64,000 bases of DNA from DAOUKH01 sp965261455. Lineage in GTDB: Bacteria > Chloroflexota > Dehalococcoidia > SHYB01. Location of the stretch: contig OZ253453.1 in the NCBI GenBank assembly GCA_965261455.1, positions 744,001 to 808,000 of the forward strand, read 5' to 3'. The notes below the pieces were generated by a model. The model was not told the origin of the DNA and ran no database searches. It saw only the letters and a program-made list of their open reading frames with translations. Both the position numbers and the translations under genes were made by a program. Shown here piece by piece: positions 7,386 to 15,309 of this stretch (its first letter is position 1; each line of letters begins with the position of its first letter).

Positions 7386-8855
7386 CTAGCGCGCCTCCGG
7401 CGTCCGGCTTCGCCGCCCACGCCGCTGCACAGTGTGGACTTTGAGGAAGTTGGTGCGGCCCCGGGAGGTCAACGGCGTCGATCCGACCACGACGATCCGC
7501 TCCCCGTGCCGCACCAAGCCGCGGTCGGCGAGCAAGTTCTCCATGAACCCAATCATCTCCCTGGTCTGGGTAGCTATGGGGGCAAGCACCGGAGTCACTC
7601 CCCAATAGAGGGCCATGCGCTGGTAGACCGCGGCGCTCCCCGTGAAGGCGAAGACCGGCGCGGACGGGCGGTGTTTCGAGAGGAGCAAGGCGGTGCGCCC
7701 TGAAGAAGTGAAGACGGTGAGCGCGGCGGCGTGGACGTTGTTCGCCAGGTTGTGCGCGGATTGGATCACAGCGCGGGCCGGGTCGTGCCGCTCGTCCTCC
7801 GACGCAGTCTGGTGCATTCCCGCGGCGTCGGCCTCCGAGGCGATGCGGTCCATGAACTCGACGGCCTGCGCCGGATACTTGCCTACCGAGGTTTCGGCGC
7901 TCAGCATCACCGCGTCGGTGCCGTCCAAGACGGCGTTGGCGACGTCGGAAGCCTCGGCGCGGGTCGGCGTTTGGCTGGAGACCATCGATTCGAGCATCTG
8001 GGTCGCGGTGATCACGGGCTTCCCAAGCACGTTGCAGCGCCGGATTATCCGCTTCTGGAGCAGCGGCACGTACTCCGGCCCGACCTCGACGCCGAGGTCG
8101 CCGCGGGCGACCATCACGCCGTCGAAGGACCGGGCGATCTCGTCGATCGCCTCGACGGCCTCCGCCCGCTCGATCTTGGCGATGATGGGCACGCGACGGC
8201 GCAAGCGGGCCATTACCTCGCGGACGGGGGCCGCGTCGGCGGCGGAGCGCACGAAGCTCAGCGCCACGTAGTCCACGCCGGCGCGTAGCCCGAACTCAAG
8301 GTCGCCTACGTCCTTCTCCGAAAGCGAGGGCGGGCTCAGGTTCGCGCCGGGTGCGTTGATTCCTTTGCGCTGAGGCAGCACGCCCCCCACCTCGACAACG
8401 GTCCGCACGTCAGTCGCGGTCGTTGCCGTCACACGCAGACGCAGGAGCCCGTCGTTCAGGAGCAGCACGTCCCCGGGGCCGACCTCGGAAGGAAGCCGCT
8501 CATAGCTGACTCCGATGCGCTCCGCGTCGCCCGGCGTCGGCGTCGTCGTCAGGGTCAGCTCCCGGCCCGCCACCAGCGTGACCTCGCCCTCGGCGAGCTC
8601 GCCGATCCGAAGCCGTGGACCCTGGAGGTCCTGGAGAATCGCCAGAGGCTGTCCCCGGCGCCGGGCGATCTTGCGCCCCCGCTCGATGGCGAGGCGGGCC
8701 TCATCGTGCGTGGCGTGAGAGAAATTGAGGCGGAGCACGTTGGCCCCGGCCTCGATGATTGCCTCGAGGCTCTCTGTCCCTCTCGTGGCGGGCCCGACCG
8801 TCGCCACGATCTTCGTTCTGCGCTTCGATGCGCTCGCCGGTATGTTCGACGTCAT
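7386..8855 (-). CDS. pyk: Pyruvate kinase
   Basis: 489 residues from ATG 8855; an upstream ATG at 8897 in the same frame is possible. The N-terminus KRRTKIVATVGPAT and NVLRLNFSHATHDEA are diagnostic. The active-site segment is VPIIAKIERAEAV (catalytic Lys), then GVMVARGDLGVEV and PVITATQMLESM. The B domain (~65-165) and C-terminal domain (HNLANNVHAAALTVFTSSGRTA, KHRP) are complete. It makes pyruvate and ATP from phosphoenolpyruvate in glycolysis. It heads a two-gene unit with the FAD oxidase. Confidence 0.97.
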   Translation of the reverse strand: MTSNIPASASKRRTKIVATVGPATRGTESLEAIIEAGANVLRLNFSHATHDEARLAIERGRKIARRRGQPLAILQDLQGPRLRIGELAEGEVTLVAGRELTLTTTPTPGDAERIGVSYERLPSEVGPGDVLLLNDGLLRLRVTATTATDVRTVVEVGGVLPQRKGINAPGANLSPPSLSEKDVGDLEFGLRAGVDYVALSFVRSAADAAPVREVMARLRRRVPIIAKIERAEAVEAIDEIARSFDGVMVARGDLGVEVGPEYVPLLQKRIIRRCNVLGKPVITATQMLESMVSSQTPTRAEASDVANAVLDGTDAVMLSAETSVGKYPAQAVEFMDRIASEADAAGMHQTASEDERHDPARAVIQSAHNLANNVHAAALTVFTSSGRTALLLSKHRPSAPVFAFTGSAAVYQRMALYWGVTPVLAPIATQTREMIGFMENLLADRGLVRHGERIVVVGSTPLTSRGRTNFLKVHTVQRRGRRSRTPEAR

Positions 8856-8972
8856 GCCCGCCCCGTCGTGGTCTCGCGTCCGTTCGTCCGCCCTCATCTT
8901 ACCCTGCGTGGAGGGCACCGGCGCGGAGTCCGCCGCGCTCTGTTCACGGCCTTCCGTGGTAAAATCGGCGGC

Positions 8973-9446
8973 GTGCTGAGCTTTGATGCACCCTGGGCCG
9001 CCGGCGCGGGCTTGATTGCCGGCGTGCTAACCATGACGGCCCTGTACCTCGCTATCGGCCTCTTCCCCTCCGTGGTGCGGCTCGACGTGGTCCGCGCCGC
9101 CGGGCGCGCCGTCGGCGCGGGGCGCGCGCCGGGCGGCTACTACGCGGGCATGCTGATCTTCCTCGCGGGGACGACGGCGGCCGGACTCATACACGCCGGC
9201 CTTCACCAGGCCTTTGACGTTGAGACCAATGTCTCTTCCTGGGCGCTCCTGTTCGGCGTCGGACACTGGATCCTTAACGGGTTCGCACTGGGGTGGCTTG
9301 GACCGCCGGACCCAGACGACAGGGGCAGTCTGCGTTCCGCGGGGTACTTCGCCCTCGATCTTCCTATCGCGGCGGTCCTCGTCTTTCTGGGGGTGCACCT
9401 CCTCTATGCCGCCGCCTTCGCCGCCTTCTATGACGGCCTCCGTTAG
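8973..9446 (+). CDS. Small four-helix membrane protein of unknown function
   Basis: 157 residues starting at GTG 8973. Four hydrophobic segments are evident: ~8-30 (AGLIAGVLTMTALYLAIGLF), ~57-78 (GMLIFLAGTTAAGLIHAGL), ~87-110 (ALLFGVGHWILNGFALGWLG) and ~127-153 (FALDLPIAAVLVFLGVHLL). I do not recognise the family. An extended -10 (TGGTAAAAT, 8957-8965) lies seven bases before the GTG, which suggests a leaderless message, and there is no SD site. The long in-frame extension upstream overlaps the pyruvate kinase gene antisense and was discarded. Confidence 0.65.
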   Translation: MLSFDAPWAAGAGLIAGVLTMTALYLAIGLFPSVVRLDVVRAAGRAVGAGRAPGGYYAGMLIFLAGTTAAGLIHAGLHQAFDVETNVSSWALLFGVGHWILNGFALGWLGPPDPDDRGSLRSAGYFALDLPIAAVLVFLGVHLLYAAAFAAFYDGLR

Positions 9447-9542
9447 GTCCGCCGCATCCGGCGCGGAATGCTGCTCTAGACAGGCCGTGCCGGGCGGTCT
9501 CGTCGTACAATCAACCGACGCCCTTTTTCCGGCGTCTACGTC

Positions 9543-11921
9543 ATGGACTTGAACCCCGGCGACAGCCTCGGCCGTTTTCGCATCGAAGCGCGGCTCAACG
9601 CTTCGGGCTTGGCCAGCCTGTTCCGCGCCCGTGAAGCGAGAACGGGCCGCCGCGTCGCGCTCAAGGTCTTGCGTCCCTATCTACCCGACGGATCGAGCGC
9701 CGTCGAGGAGTACCTGTCGATCACGGCCCGCGCCGCCGCCCTCGGCCATCCCCGCGTTGCGCCGATCGTCGGCTGGGGCATGGAGGACGCGCCCTGGGCC
9801 GCCTTCGCGCTCGCCGAGGGCTCCCTCGCCGGCGATACCCGCCCGCGGACGCCCCGGGAGACCGCGCGCGCCGTCTCCGACGTCGCCGAGGCCCTCGACG
9901 CGGCTCACGCCGCCGGCCTGCTGCATCTCGATCTGAAGCCCGCCAATGTTCTTGTCGGTGCCGACGGACGCTTCCAGCTTACCGACTTCGGCATGCCTGT
10001 CGTGGCGGCGGCCGTCGACCCGCTGGTGCGGGTGACGTCGCGGACGCCGTTGGCGACCTTTATGTCGCCTGAGCAGGCCGATATCGGCGCCACGACGCCG
10101 GCGAGCGACATCTACTCCCTGGGCGTACTGGCCTATTGGCTGCTCACCGGAGGCGAAGTTCCCTTCGAGGGGGGCGATCCCGCGACCGTGTCCGCCAAGC
10201 AGATGCGCTCCGAGGCGCCGCGCGTGGACATCGCCCCAGGTGTCTCCCGCGAGGTCGCCGACGTCGTGGCGCGGGCGCTGTCGCGGAACCCAGCGGCGCG
10301 CTTCCCCACGGCGGGCGCCTTCGCCCAAGCCCTGACCCAAGCGGCGGCGGCGGCTCCAGACCCGTCGGCGGACGACGTGGCCGAGGCGGCGCGCCGACGC
10401 GGCGGGCCCCGGGTCGCCGTCAGCGTGCCCTTCCCGCTGGCGGGGCCGCCCGCCGCGGAGGCCTTCAATGCAGCAGCCGCACGCTGGACAGGAGAGCGGT
10501 GGCGAAGCGTCGCGACGACAAAGACGCAGCGCATCGTCACCGTCGGCGTCATCGCCGTCGCGATCGTGGCCGCCGTCCTTACCCAGTTCGCCCTGACCGG
10601 CTCGTCGATCTCACGCACGCCGGACGTGACGTCGGCCTCGTCGGCGGAGAACTGGACGATGAACCAGGGCGACCCGCGTCATACCGGCATCCTGCAGGGC
10701 CCGGGGCCGTCGCTCTCCGGCGAGGTCGCCTGGACGCTCAGCCGCGAAGGGCGCATCACGCACGAGCCGCTGGTGGTGGAGGGCGTGGCCTTCTGGAGCC
10801 CCGGCGACCGCAGTTTCCTGGCGCTGGATGCCGCTACCGGCGAGATCGTGTGGGAGAATCCGGATCTCGGTTTCGTGAACGTGACCCCGGCCTACGCCGA
10901 CGGCAGGCTCTACGTTCCCACCGTCGCGGGGCTTTCCGTCCTCGACGCCGGCACGGGCCGACCGCTGTGGAGCCGCCCCTTGCAAGGTCCCAACGACTCG
11001 GCGCCGGTGGTCAAGGACGGGGTCGTGTACCTTGGCACCGGCGGCGGGGAGATCCTGGCCCTCGACGCCGCCACAGGCCGGAAGTTCTGGAGCTTCGAGA
11101 CCCGTGGTGTCTTCAGCACGGGCCCGGCGCTCAGCGAGCGCGACCTTCTGATCACGTCGACGCGCGCCGGCGACGTGCACATTCTCAATGCCCAGAATGG
11201 CCGGCCGCGGCTGCACTACCAGCTGCCCGCGTCGAGCGAAGGGGAGGCCGTCATCGACGGCGACCGCGCCTTTATCGGGTCGGCCAACGGTATCCTCGTC
11301 ACGCTCGACCTCAACGAACGGCGGCGGCTGTTCGATTCACAGGCGTTCTGGCTGCAGGGCCAGTCCTTCCTCTTCGGTTTCAGTAACAGCGCGCCGACGC
11401 AGCGCGGATTCGAAAGATCGGTGCGCCTCGCCCGCAGCGAGACCATCGCCGCCGCGCCGGTGCTGGACGGCGGCCGTATTTATATCAACACCATCAACGG
11501 GCGCGCCTACGGACTCGACGCCGAGTCGCTGGTCACACTGTGGCGCCGCGACGTGGGAAAGAGAAGTCCGGGCAGCCCCGTCCTTGCGGGCGGCCGCCTC
11601 TACGTCGCAACGGACCGAGCCCTCGTAGCCCTCGACCCCGCCAGCGGCGACGAGGTCTGGCGGTGGGACGTACATCTGCCGCTTGCCGATCTCGCCGAGG
11701 CACCCACCGTCACCGCCGATGGGGCCTTCGCCGTCGCCTTCCAGCTCTTCCCCGAAATCGTCATCACCGAAGAGTCGGACGGCTGGTACCACGAGTACCG
11801 CGCCTCGGCATGCCTCCCCGAAAGCGGTCCCCGCGAAGGCCCCTACGACACCGAGCGCGAAGCCCTCAACCTCGCCACGATCCGCGCACCGGCCTGCAGC
11901 ACGCTGATCGCGCTGCGGTAA
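9543..11921 (+). CDS. Membrane Ser/Thr protein kinase with C-terminal PQQ-type beta-propeller
   Basis: 792 residues in three parts. The kinase domain (~10-270) has the invariant Lys41 (ALKVL), catalytic loop HLDLKPANV (128-136), DFG at 148-150, an MSPEQ activation segment and DIYSLGVL. The glycine-rich loop is degenerate (LNASGLASLF). One transmembrane helix lies at ~330-350. The extracytoplasmic part (~365-790) consists of PQQ-like blades with repeated LDAATG(E/R)-x-(V/F)-W motifs (for example WENPDLGF, ALDAATGRKFWSF, ALDPASGDEVWRW). The layout matches AfsK/PknD-like receptor kinases, so it probably links an external ligand or envelope state to cytoplasmic phosphorylation. It has no obvious operon partner. 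Confidence 0.88.
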   Translation: MDLNPGDSLGRFRIEARLNASGLASLFRAREARTGRRVALKVLRPYLPDGSSAVEEYLSITARAAALGHPRVAPIVGWGMEDAPWAAFALAEGSLAGDTRPRTPRETARAVSDVAEALDAAHAAGLLHLDLKPANVLVGADGRFQLTDFGMPVVAAAVDPLVRVTSRTPLATFMSPEQADIGATTPASDIYSLGVLAYWLLTGGEVPFEGGDPATVSAKQMRSEAPRVDIAPGVSREVADVVARALSRNPAARFPTAGAFAQALTQAAAAAPDPSADDVAEAARRRGGPRVAVSVPFPLAGPPAAEAFNAAAARWTGERWRSVATTKTQRIVTVGVIAVAIVAAVLTQFALTGSSISRTPDVTSASSAENWTMNQGDPRHTGILQGPGPSLSGEVAWTLSREGRITHEPLVVEGVAFWSPGDRSFLALDAATGEIVWENPDLGFVNVTPAYADGRLYVPTVAGLSVLDAGTGRPLWSRPLQGPNDSAPVVKDGVVYLGTGGGEILALDAATGRKFWSFETRGVFSTGPALSERDLLITSTRAGDVHILNAQNGRPRLHYQLPASSEGEAVIDGDRAFIGSANGILVTLDLNERRRLFDSQAFWLQGQSFLFGFSNSAPTQRGFERSVRLARSETIAAAPVLDGGRIYINTINGRAYGLDAESLVTLWRRDVGKRSPGSPVLAGGRLYVATDRALVALDPASGDEVWRWDVHLPLADLAEAPTVTADGAFAVAFQLFPEIVITEESDGWYHEYRASACLPESGPREGPYDTEREALNLATIRAPACSTLIALR

Positions 11922-11984
11922 CCTGTATCCTTCCTGCGATGGGCGCGTCTTGACCATGCCAGCGACTAAAATTGGTGCCAAGCC

Positions 11985-12230
11985 ATGAAGACGACACTTG
12001 ACATTCAAGCTGAACTGCTCGCTCGGGCAAAACGGTATGCGCGGAGGACGGGACAACCGCTGGGCGCAGTCGTTGAAGAAGGTCTCCGACAGGTGCTCTC
12101 CGTCGAGGCCCCTGGCCCCCGCTACCGGCTCCCCGACCTGAGCGTGGGGGACCCGGACTCCCCCGATCCCTTGGGCCCGTATTCCTGGCAGGACCTCCGC
12201 GAGACGATCTACGGCGGGAAGGGTGGCTAG
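11985..12230 (+). CDS. VapB-like antitoxin without an adjacent toxin
   Basis: 81 residues. MKTTLDIQAELLARAKRYARRTGQPLGAVVEEGLRQVL is a ribbon-helix-helix DNA-binding start (short beta strand, then two helices) of the VapB/DUF2191 type. The tail (YSWQDLRETIYGG) would be the toxin-wrapping part. No PIN-domain gene follows; the next gene is on the other strand and its stop codon overlaps this one by three bases. TTGGTGCCAA just upstream of the ATG is a small palindrome that could be an autoregulatory site. Confidence 0.65.
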   Translation: MKTTLDIQAELLARAKRYARRTGQPLGAVVEEGLRQVLSVEAPGPRYRLPDLSVGDPDSPDPLGPYSWQDLRETIYGGKGG

Positions 12231-13477
12231 ACCGCGCCGCCGCGGCGGAGGGCCTCGATCCCCGCGTCGGTCTCGCCCAGTTCGGCGAGGATGGCCTCGG
12301 TATGCTCGCCGAGGAGGGGTGCGCGGGGGCCGGTGCGCCAGCCCAACTGATCGGAGACCCACGGCGTGTGCGGCATGGTGACGCGGACGCCGGCTTCGGG
12401 GTGATCGACTTCGGTGAAGCCGCCGCGCTCGGTCATGTGGGGGTCGCCGACGTTCTCGTGGGGGAGGCGGATGGGCGCCCACACCACGCCGCTTTCCTGG
12501 GCGGCGTGGAAGAGATCGTCGGCGTTGCGGGTGGCGATGAAGGCGGAGACGACCTCGTTGATGTGGGCCTGGTTCTCGGGGACCGCGCGGTAGGCGCGGT
12601 CCTCGTACTTCGGATCGGTCAAGTCCTGCGCCATGCCGTGCCTGTCCAGGAGCGCGGCGAGCTTGCCCCACTCCTGGCCGAAGAGGCCGGGCATCACCTG
12701 GACGAGGGTCCCGTCCTTGGCGGGGGCGGTGGGGAACTGGGGCTTGCGCTTGGCGATGACGCCCGCCCCGATGTACCAGGAGACGTGGTTCTCGCTGCCG
12801 TTGTTGACTGCCGCATGGACGGAGAGGTCGACGCGCTGCCCCAGGCCGGTTATGTCGCGTTGGGCGAGGGCCGCGAGCGCGTCCATGACGCCGAGGCAAC
12901 CGGTGATGTTCCCCGGCTGGTGCATGCCGGGGGCCATCGGCGGCGTGTCGTAGACGCCCTCTTCGACCGGCGGGTAGCCCGCGGTCATCATCTGGCCGCT
13001 CAGAGCCAGCGAGACGAGCTCGCCGCCCTGGTAGGAGGCCCAAGGACCGTCGAGCCCGAAGTCGGTAATCGAGATGACGACAAGCCCAGGCCAGCGCTCG
13101 TGGACGCCGTCCCAGCCGCCGAGCCCGGCGTCGGTGAGTCCGTCGACGCCCAAGGTCTCGACGAAGATGTCCGCCGTTCCGAGCAGGCGGTCGAGGAGCG
13201 CACGGCCTTCGTCGTTCGATATGTCCAAGGTGAGGCCGCGCTTGCCGACGTTGAAGTGCCACCAGAAGATACTGCGTTCAGGGTCGGCGGTGTCGCCCTG
13301 GAAAGGGCCGAGGCTCCGGGACGGCGCGCCGCCGGGCGGTTCGACCTTGATCACGTCGGCGCCCAGGTTGGCGAGGAGGCGGCCCAGGAACTCGCCGCGC
13401 CAATCGGCGAGCTCGACGACGCGGACGCCGTCCAGCGGAAGCAGGTCTGGGATGCCGAGCGGTTTCTCTTGCGGCAT
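12227..13477 (-). CDS. CaiB/BaiF-family CoA-transferase, catalytic Asp not conserved
   Basis: 416 residues from ATG 13477. Family features are GVRVVELADWRGEFLGR, LGADVIKVEPPGGAPSR, NVGKRGLTLD, ISITDFGLDGPWASYQGG and a C-terminal LLGEHTEAILAELG. Where other members have D-x-x-(T/A)-G, this one reads G-N-I-T-G (Gly189). The ATG overlaps the stop of the upstream CoA-transferase as TGATG, so the two are translationally coupled, possibly as subunits of a heteromer. Its own stop overlaps the tail of the convergent VapB-like gene. Confidence 0.9.
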   Translation of the reverse strand: MPQEKPLGIPDLLPLDGVRVVELADWRGEFLGRLLANLGADVIKVEPPGGAPSRSLGPFQGDTADPERSIFWWHFNVGKRGLTLDISNDEGRALLDRLLGTADIFVETLGVDGLTDAGLGGWDGVHERWPGLVVISITDFGLDGPWASYQGGELVSLALSGQMMTAGYPPVEEGVYDTPPMAPGMHQPGNITGCLGVMDALAALAQRDITGLGQRVDLSVHAAVNNGSENHVSWYIGAGVIAKRKPQFPTAPAKDGTLVQVMPGLFGQEWGKLAALLDRHGMAQDLTDPKYEDRAYRAVPENQAHINEVVSAFIATRNADDLFHAAQESGVVWAPIRLPHENVGDPHMTERGGFTEVDHPEAGVRVTMPHTPWVSDQLGWRTGPRAPLLGEHTEAILAELGETDAGIEALRRGGAV

Positions 13478-14721
13478 CAGATCACGTCCTCGGCGGCGAG
13501 GGCTTCGATGTCGGCGGCGGAGAGGCCGAGCAGGTCGCCGTAGACTCTGGGGTTGTGCTCGGCGTAGCAGGCCGCGCCCCATCCCGTCGTGCCCCGCGGG
13601 GAGGGCGACGCGTCGCTGAAGACGCCGGGGTGCCCTTCGACGTCGTACTCAGAGATTTCGGAGTGCCCGACGCGCACGAAGTAGCCGCGGTGGCGGAGCT
13701 GCGGGTCGTTCTCGTAGCGGTCTTGGGTGTCCTGGCAGACGCCAGAGGGGACGCCGGCCTCCTGAAGGCCCGCCATCAGCTCGTAGCGCTCGTAGCGTTG
13801 CGTCCAGGCCTCGACGAACCAGTCGAGGTCGTCCTGGTTGGCGTAGCGGGCGTCGAGGGTAGCGAAGCGCGGGTCTTGGATCCAGGCAGGCTCGCCCATC
13901 GCCCGCGTCAGGGCGCGCCAGTGCTTGTCGGTCGAGCACGCGATCGCGATCCAGCGGTCGTTGCCGGCGCAGCGGTAGGCTCCGTGGGGAGCGGCCTTCA
14001 CGTGCGGCGAGCGGTTGCCGACACGCTCGTAAGGAGTGCCGTTGACCGACCAGTTTGGTATCGCGGTGCCGGTGTACAGAATCGCGGGGCCGACCTGGGA
14101 GAGATCGACGTAGACGCCCTGGTTCGTCTGGTTGCGCCGGCGCAGGGCCGACATCGCGGCGATGGCGATGAAGTACGGACCGATGGCGTCCATATAGGAG
14201 ACGCCGTAGCCGCAGGGGTCGCGGTCGGGGAGACCGACGCCGGCGGTGAGTCCGCCCACAGCGGCGGCGGTGGGGCCGTAGGTGCGGTAGGCGGAGTAGG
14301 GCCCCTTGCGTCCGAAGCCCGGCGCTTGGATGTAGACGATGTCGGGCTTGATCTCGGACATGCGCTCCCACCCAAAGCCCCAGCCTTCGAGCGTGGTCGC
14401 GGTGTAGTTCTCGATCACCACGTCGGAGACGGCAAGGAGCCGCCGGAAGAGGTCCTTCCCCTTGGGGTGGCGCATGTTGAGGGATATGCCCCACTTGCCG
14501 GAATGGTTGTTATTGAAGCTGGAGCCGAGGTTGATACTCCCGGGCGCGGCGCCGCCGGGGACGCTGTGCTGAGGCGAGGTGGTGCGGAGGATGTCGAGGC
14601 GGCCCTTCCACTCGAGGTGGACCACTTCGGCGCCGTAGGTGGAGAGATAGCGAGCGCCCTTGGCACCCGCGTTCACCCACCCGAAGTCGAGGACCCGCAC
14701 ACCCTGGAGCGGCAGCGTCAT
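13477..14721 (-). CDS. CaiB/BaiF-family CoA-transferase
   Basis: 414 residues from ATG 14721, preceded by GGCGAGGAG. It has GVRVLDFGWVNAGAKG, STYGAEVVHLEW, GKWGISLNMRHPKG, IENYTATTLEGWG and YIQAPGFGRKGPY. The catalytic-Asp region reads Y-M-D-A-I-G-P, so an Asp is present, with Pro at the usual Gly position. The N-terminal GWVNAGAKGAR departs from the commoner AGPY. It heads a coupled pair with the 12227-13477 gene and is divergent from the DUF35 gene. Confidence 0.9.
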   Translation of the reverse strand: MTLPLQGVRVLDFGWVNAGAKGARYLSTYGAEVVHLEWKGRLDILRTTSPQHSVPGGAAPGSINLGSSFNNNHSGKWGISLNMRHPKGKDLFRRLLAVSDVVIENYTATTLEGWGFGWERMSEIKPDIVYIQAPGFGRKGPYSAYRTYGPTAAAVGGLTAGVGLPDRDPCGYGVSYMDAIGPYFIAIAAMSALRRRNQTNQGVYVDLSQVGPAILYTGTAIPNWSVNGTPYERVGNRSPHVKAAPHGAYRCAGNDRWIAIACSTDKHWRALTRAMGEPAWIQDPRFATLDARYANQDDLDWFVEAWTQRYERYELMAGLQEAGVPSGVCQDTQDRYENDPQLRHRGYFVRVGHSEISEYDVEGHPGVFSDASPSPRGTTGWGAACYAEHNPRVYGDLLGLSAADIEALAAEDVI

Positions 14722-14791
14722 CGCGTCTCCTCGCCGTGCCGTCAGCGGCGCCGGACGCGGTGGATTATAGCCGCCAACGGTCGCGGCCGCG

Positions 14792-14819
14792 TTGCCGGAC
14801 GCGTCCGAGGCGCTAGAAT
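14792..14819 (+). promoter_or_regulatory. Candidate promoter of the DUF35/thiolase-like pair
   Basis: TTGCCG at 14792-14797 and TAGAAT at 14814-14819, spacer 16. The expected start point is at or next to the ATG at 14827, and there is no SD sequence, which points to a leaderless transcript. Confidence 0.45.
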
Positions 14820-14826
14820 GGGCGCG

Positions 14827-15309
14827 ATGTCCACGGAAGCGAGAATCCCCCAGCCCGAACGGACCGCGTTGACAAAGTTCTTCTGGGACGGCGTCGACGA
14901 GGGCCGTCTGCTCATTCTGCGCTGCGGCGACTGCGGCTTCTACGTCCACTGGCCGCGCCCCGAATGCGGCCGGTGCCGCTCGGAGAACCTCGCTCCCACG
15001 GAGGTCTCCGGGCGCGGCGTCGTCTACTCCTACGGCGTCGCGATGCAGGCGTTCATTCCGGCCTTCGCGGGGAAGATCCCCTACATCCTCGCCGTGGTCG
15101 AGCTCGTGGAGCAGCCGGGGCTGAAGCTCGTGACCAACATCGTCGATTGCGACGAGGATGCGGTGGAGGTGGGGATGGCCGTCGAGGTCGTTTTCCGTCA
15201 AGCGGAAGAGGGGCGTGAGGACGGTGGTGGCCTGGTACTGCCATATTTCCGGCCGGCCGCGGAGCCGCCCGCCGCTAGGACGAAGGAGGGCGCCGATGCC
15301 TCCGCGTGA
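14827..15309 (+). CDS. DUF35 OB-fold/Zn-ribbon acyl-CoA-binding protein
   Basis: 160 residues. The rubredoxin-like zinc ribbon CGDCGFYVHWPRPECGRC (near residues 33-50) is followed by the OB-fold (GRGVVYSYGVAMQAF, PYILAVVELVEQPGLKLVTNIV, VEVGMAVEVVF). In actinobacterial steroid degradation the homologous ChsH2 DUF35 domain binds the Ltp2 aldolase; thiolases of many taxa also need such a partner. The gene overlaps the thiolase-like gene by 14 bases, so the two products are made together and very probably form a complex. Confidence 0.85.
   Translation: MSTEARIPQPERTALTKFFWDGVDEGRLLILRCGDCGFYVHWPRPECGRCRSENLAPTEVSGRGVVYSYGVAMQAFIPAFAGKIPYILAVVELVEQPGLKLVTNIVDCDEDAVEVGMAVEVVFRQAEEGREDGGGLVLPYFRPAAEPPAARTKEGADASA

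Noticed and set aside
11950..11972. TTGACC and TAAAAT before the VapB-like gene as a promoter
   Set aside because: The spacer is only 11 bases, too short for a sigma-70-type promoter.
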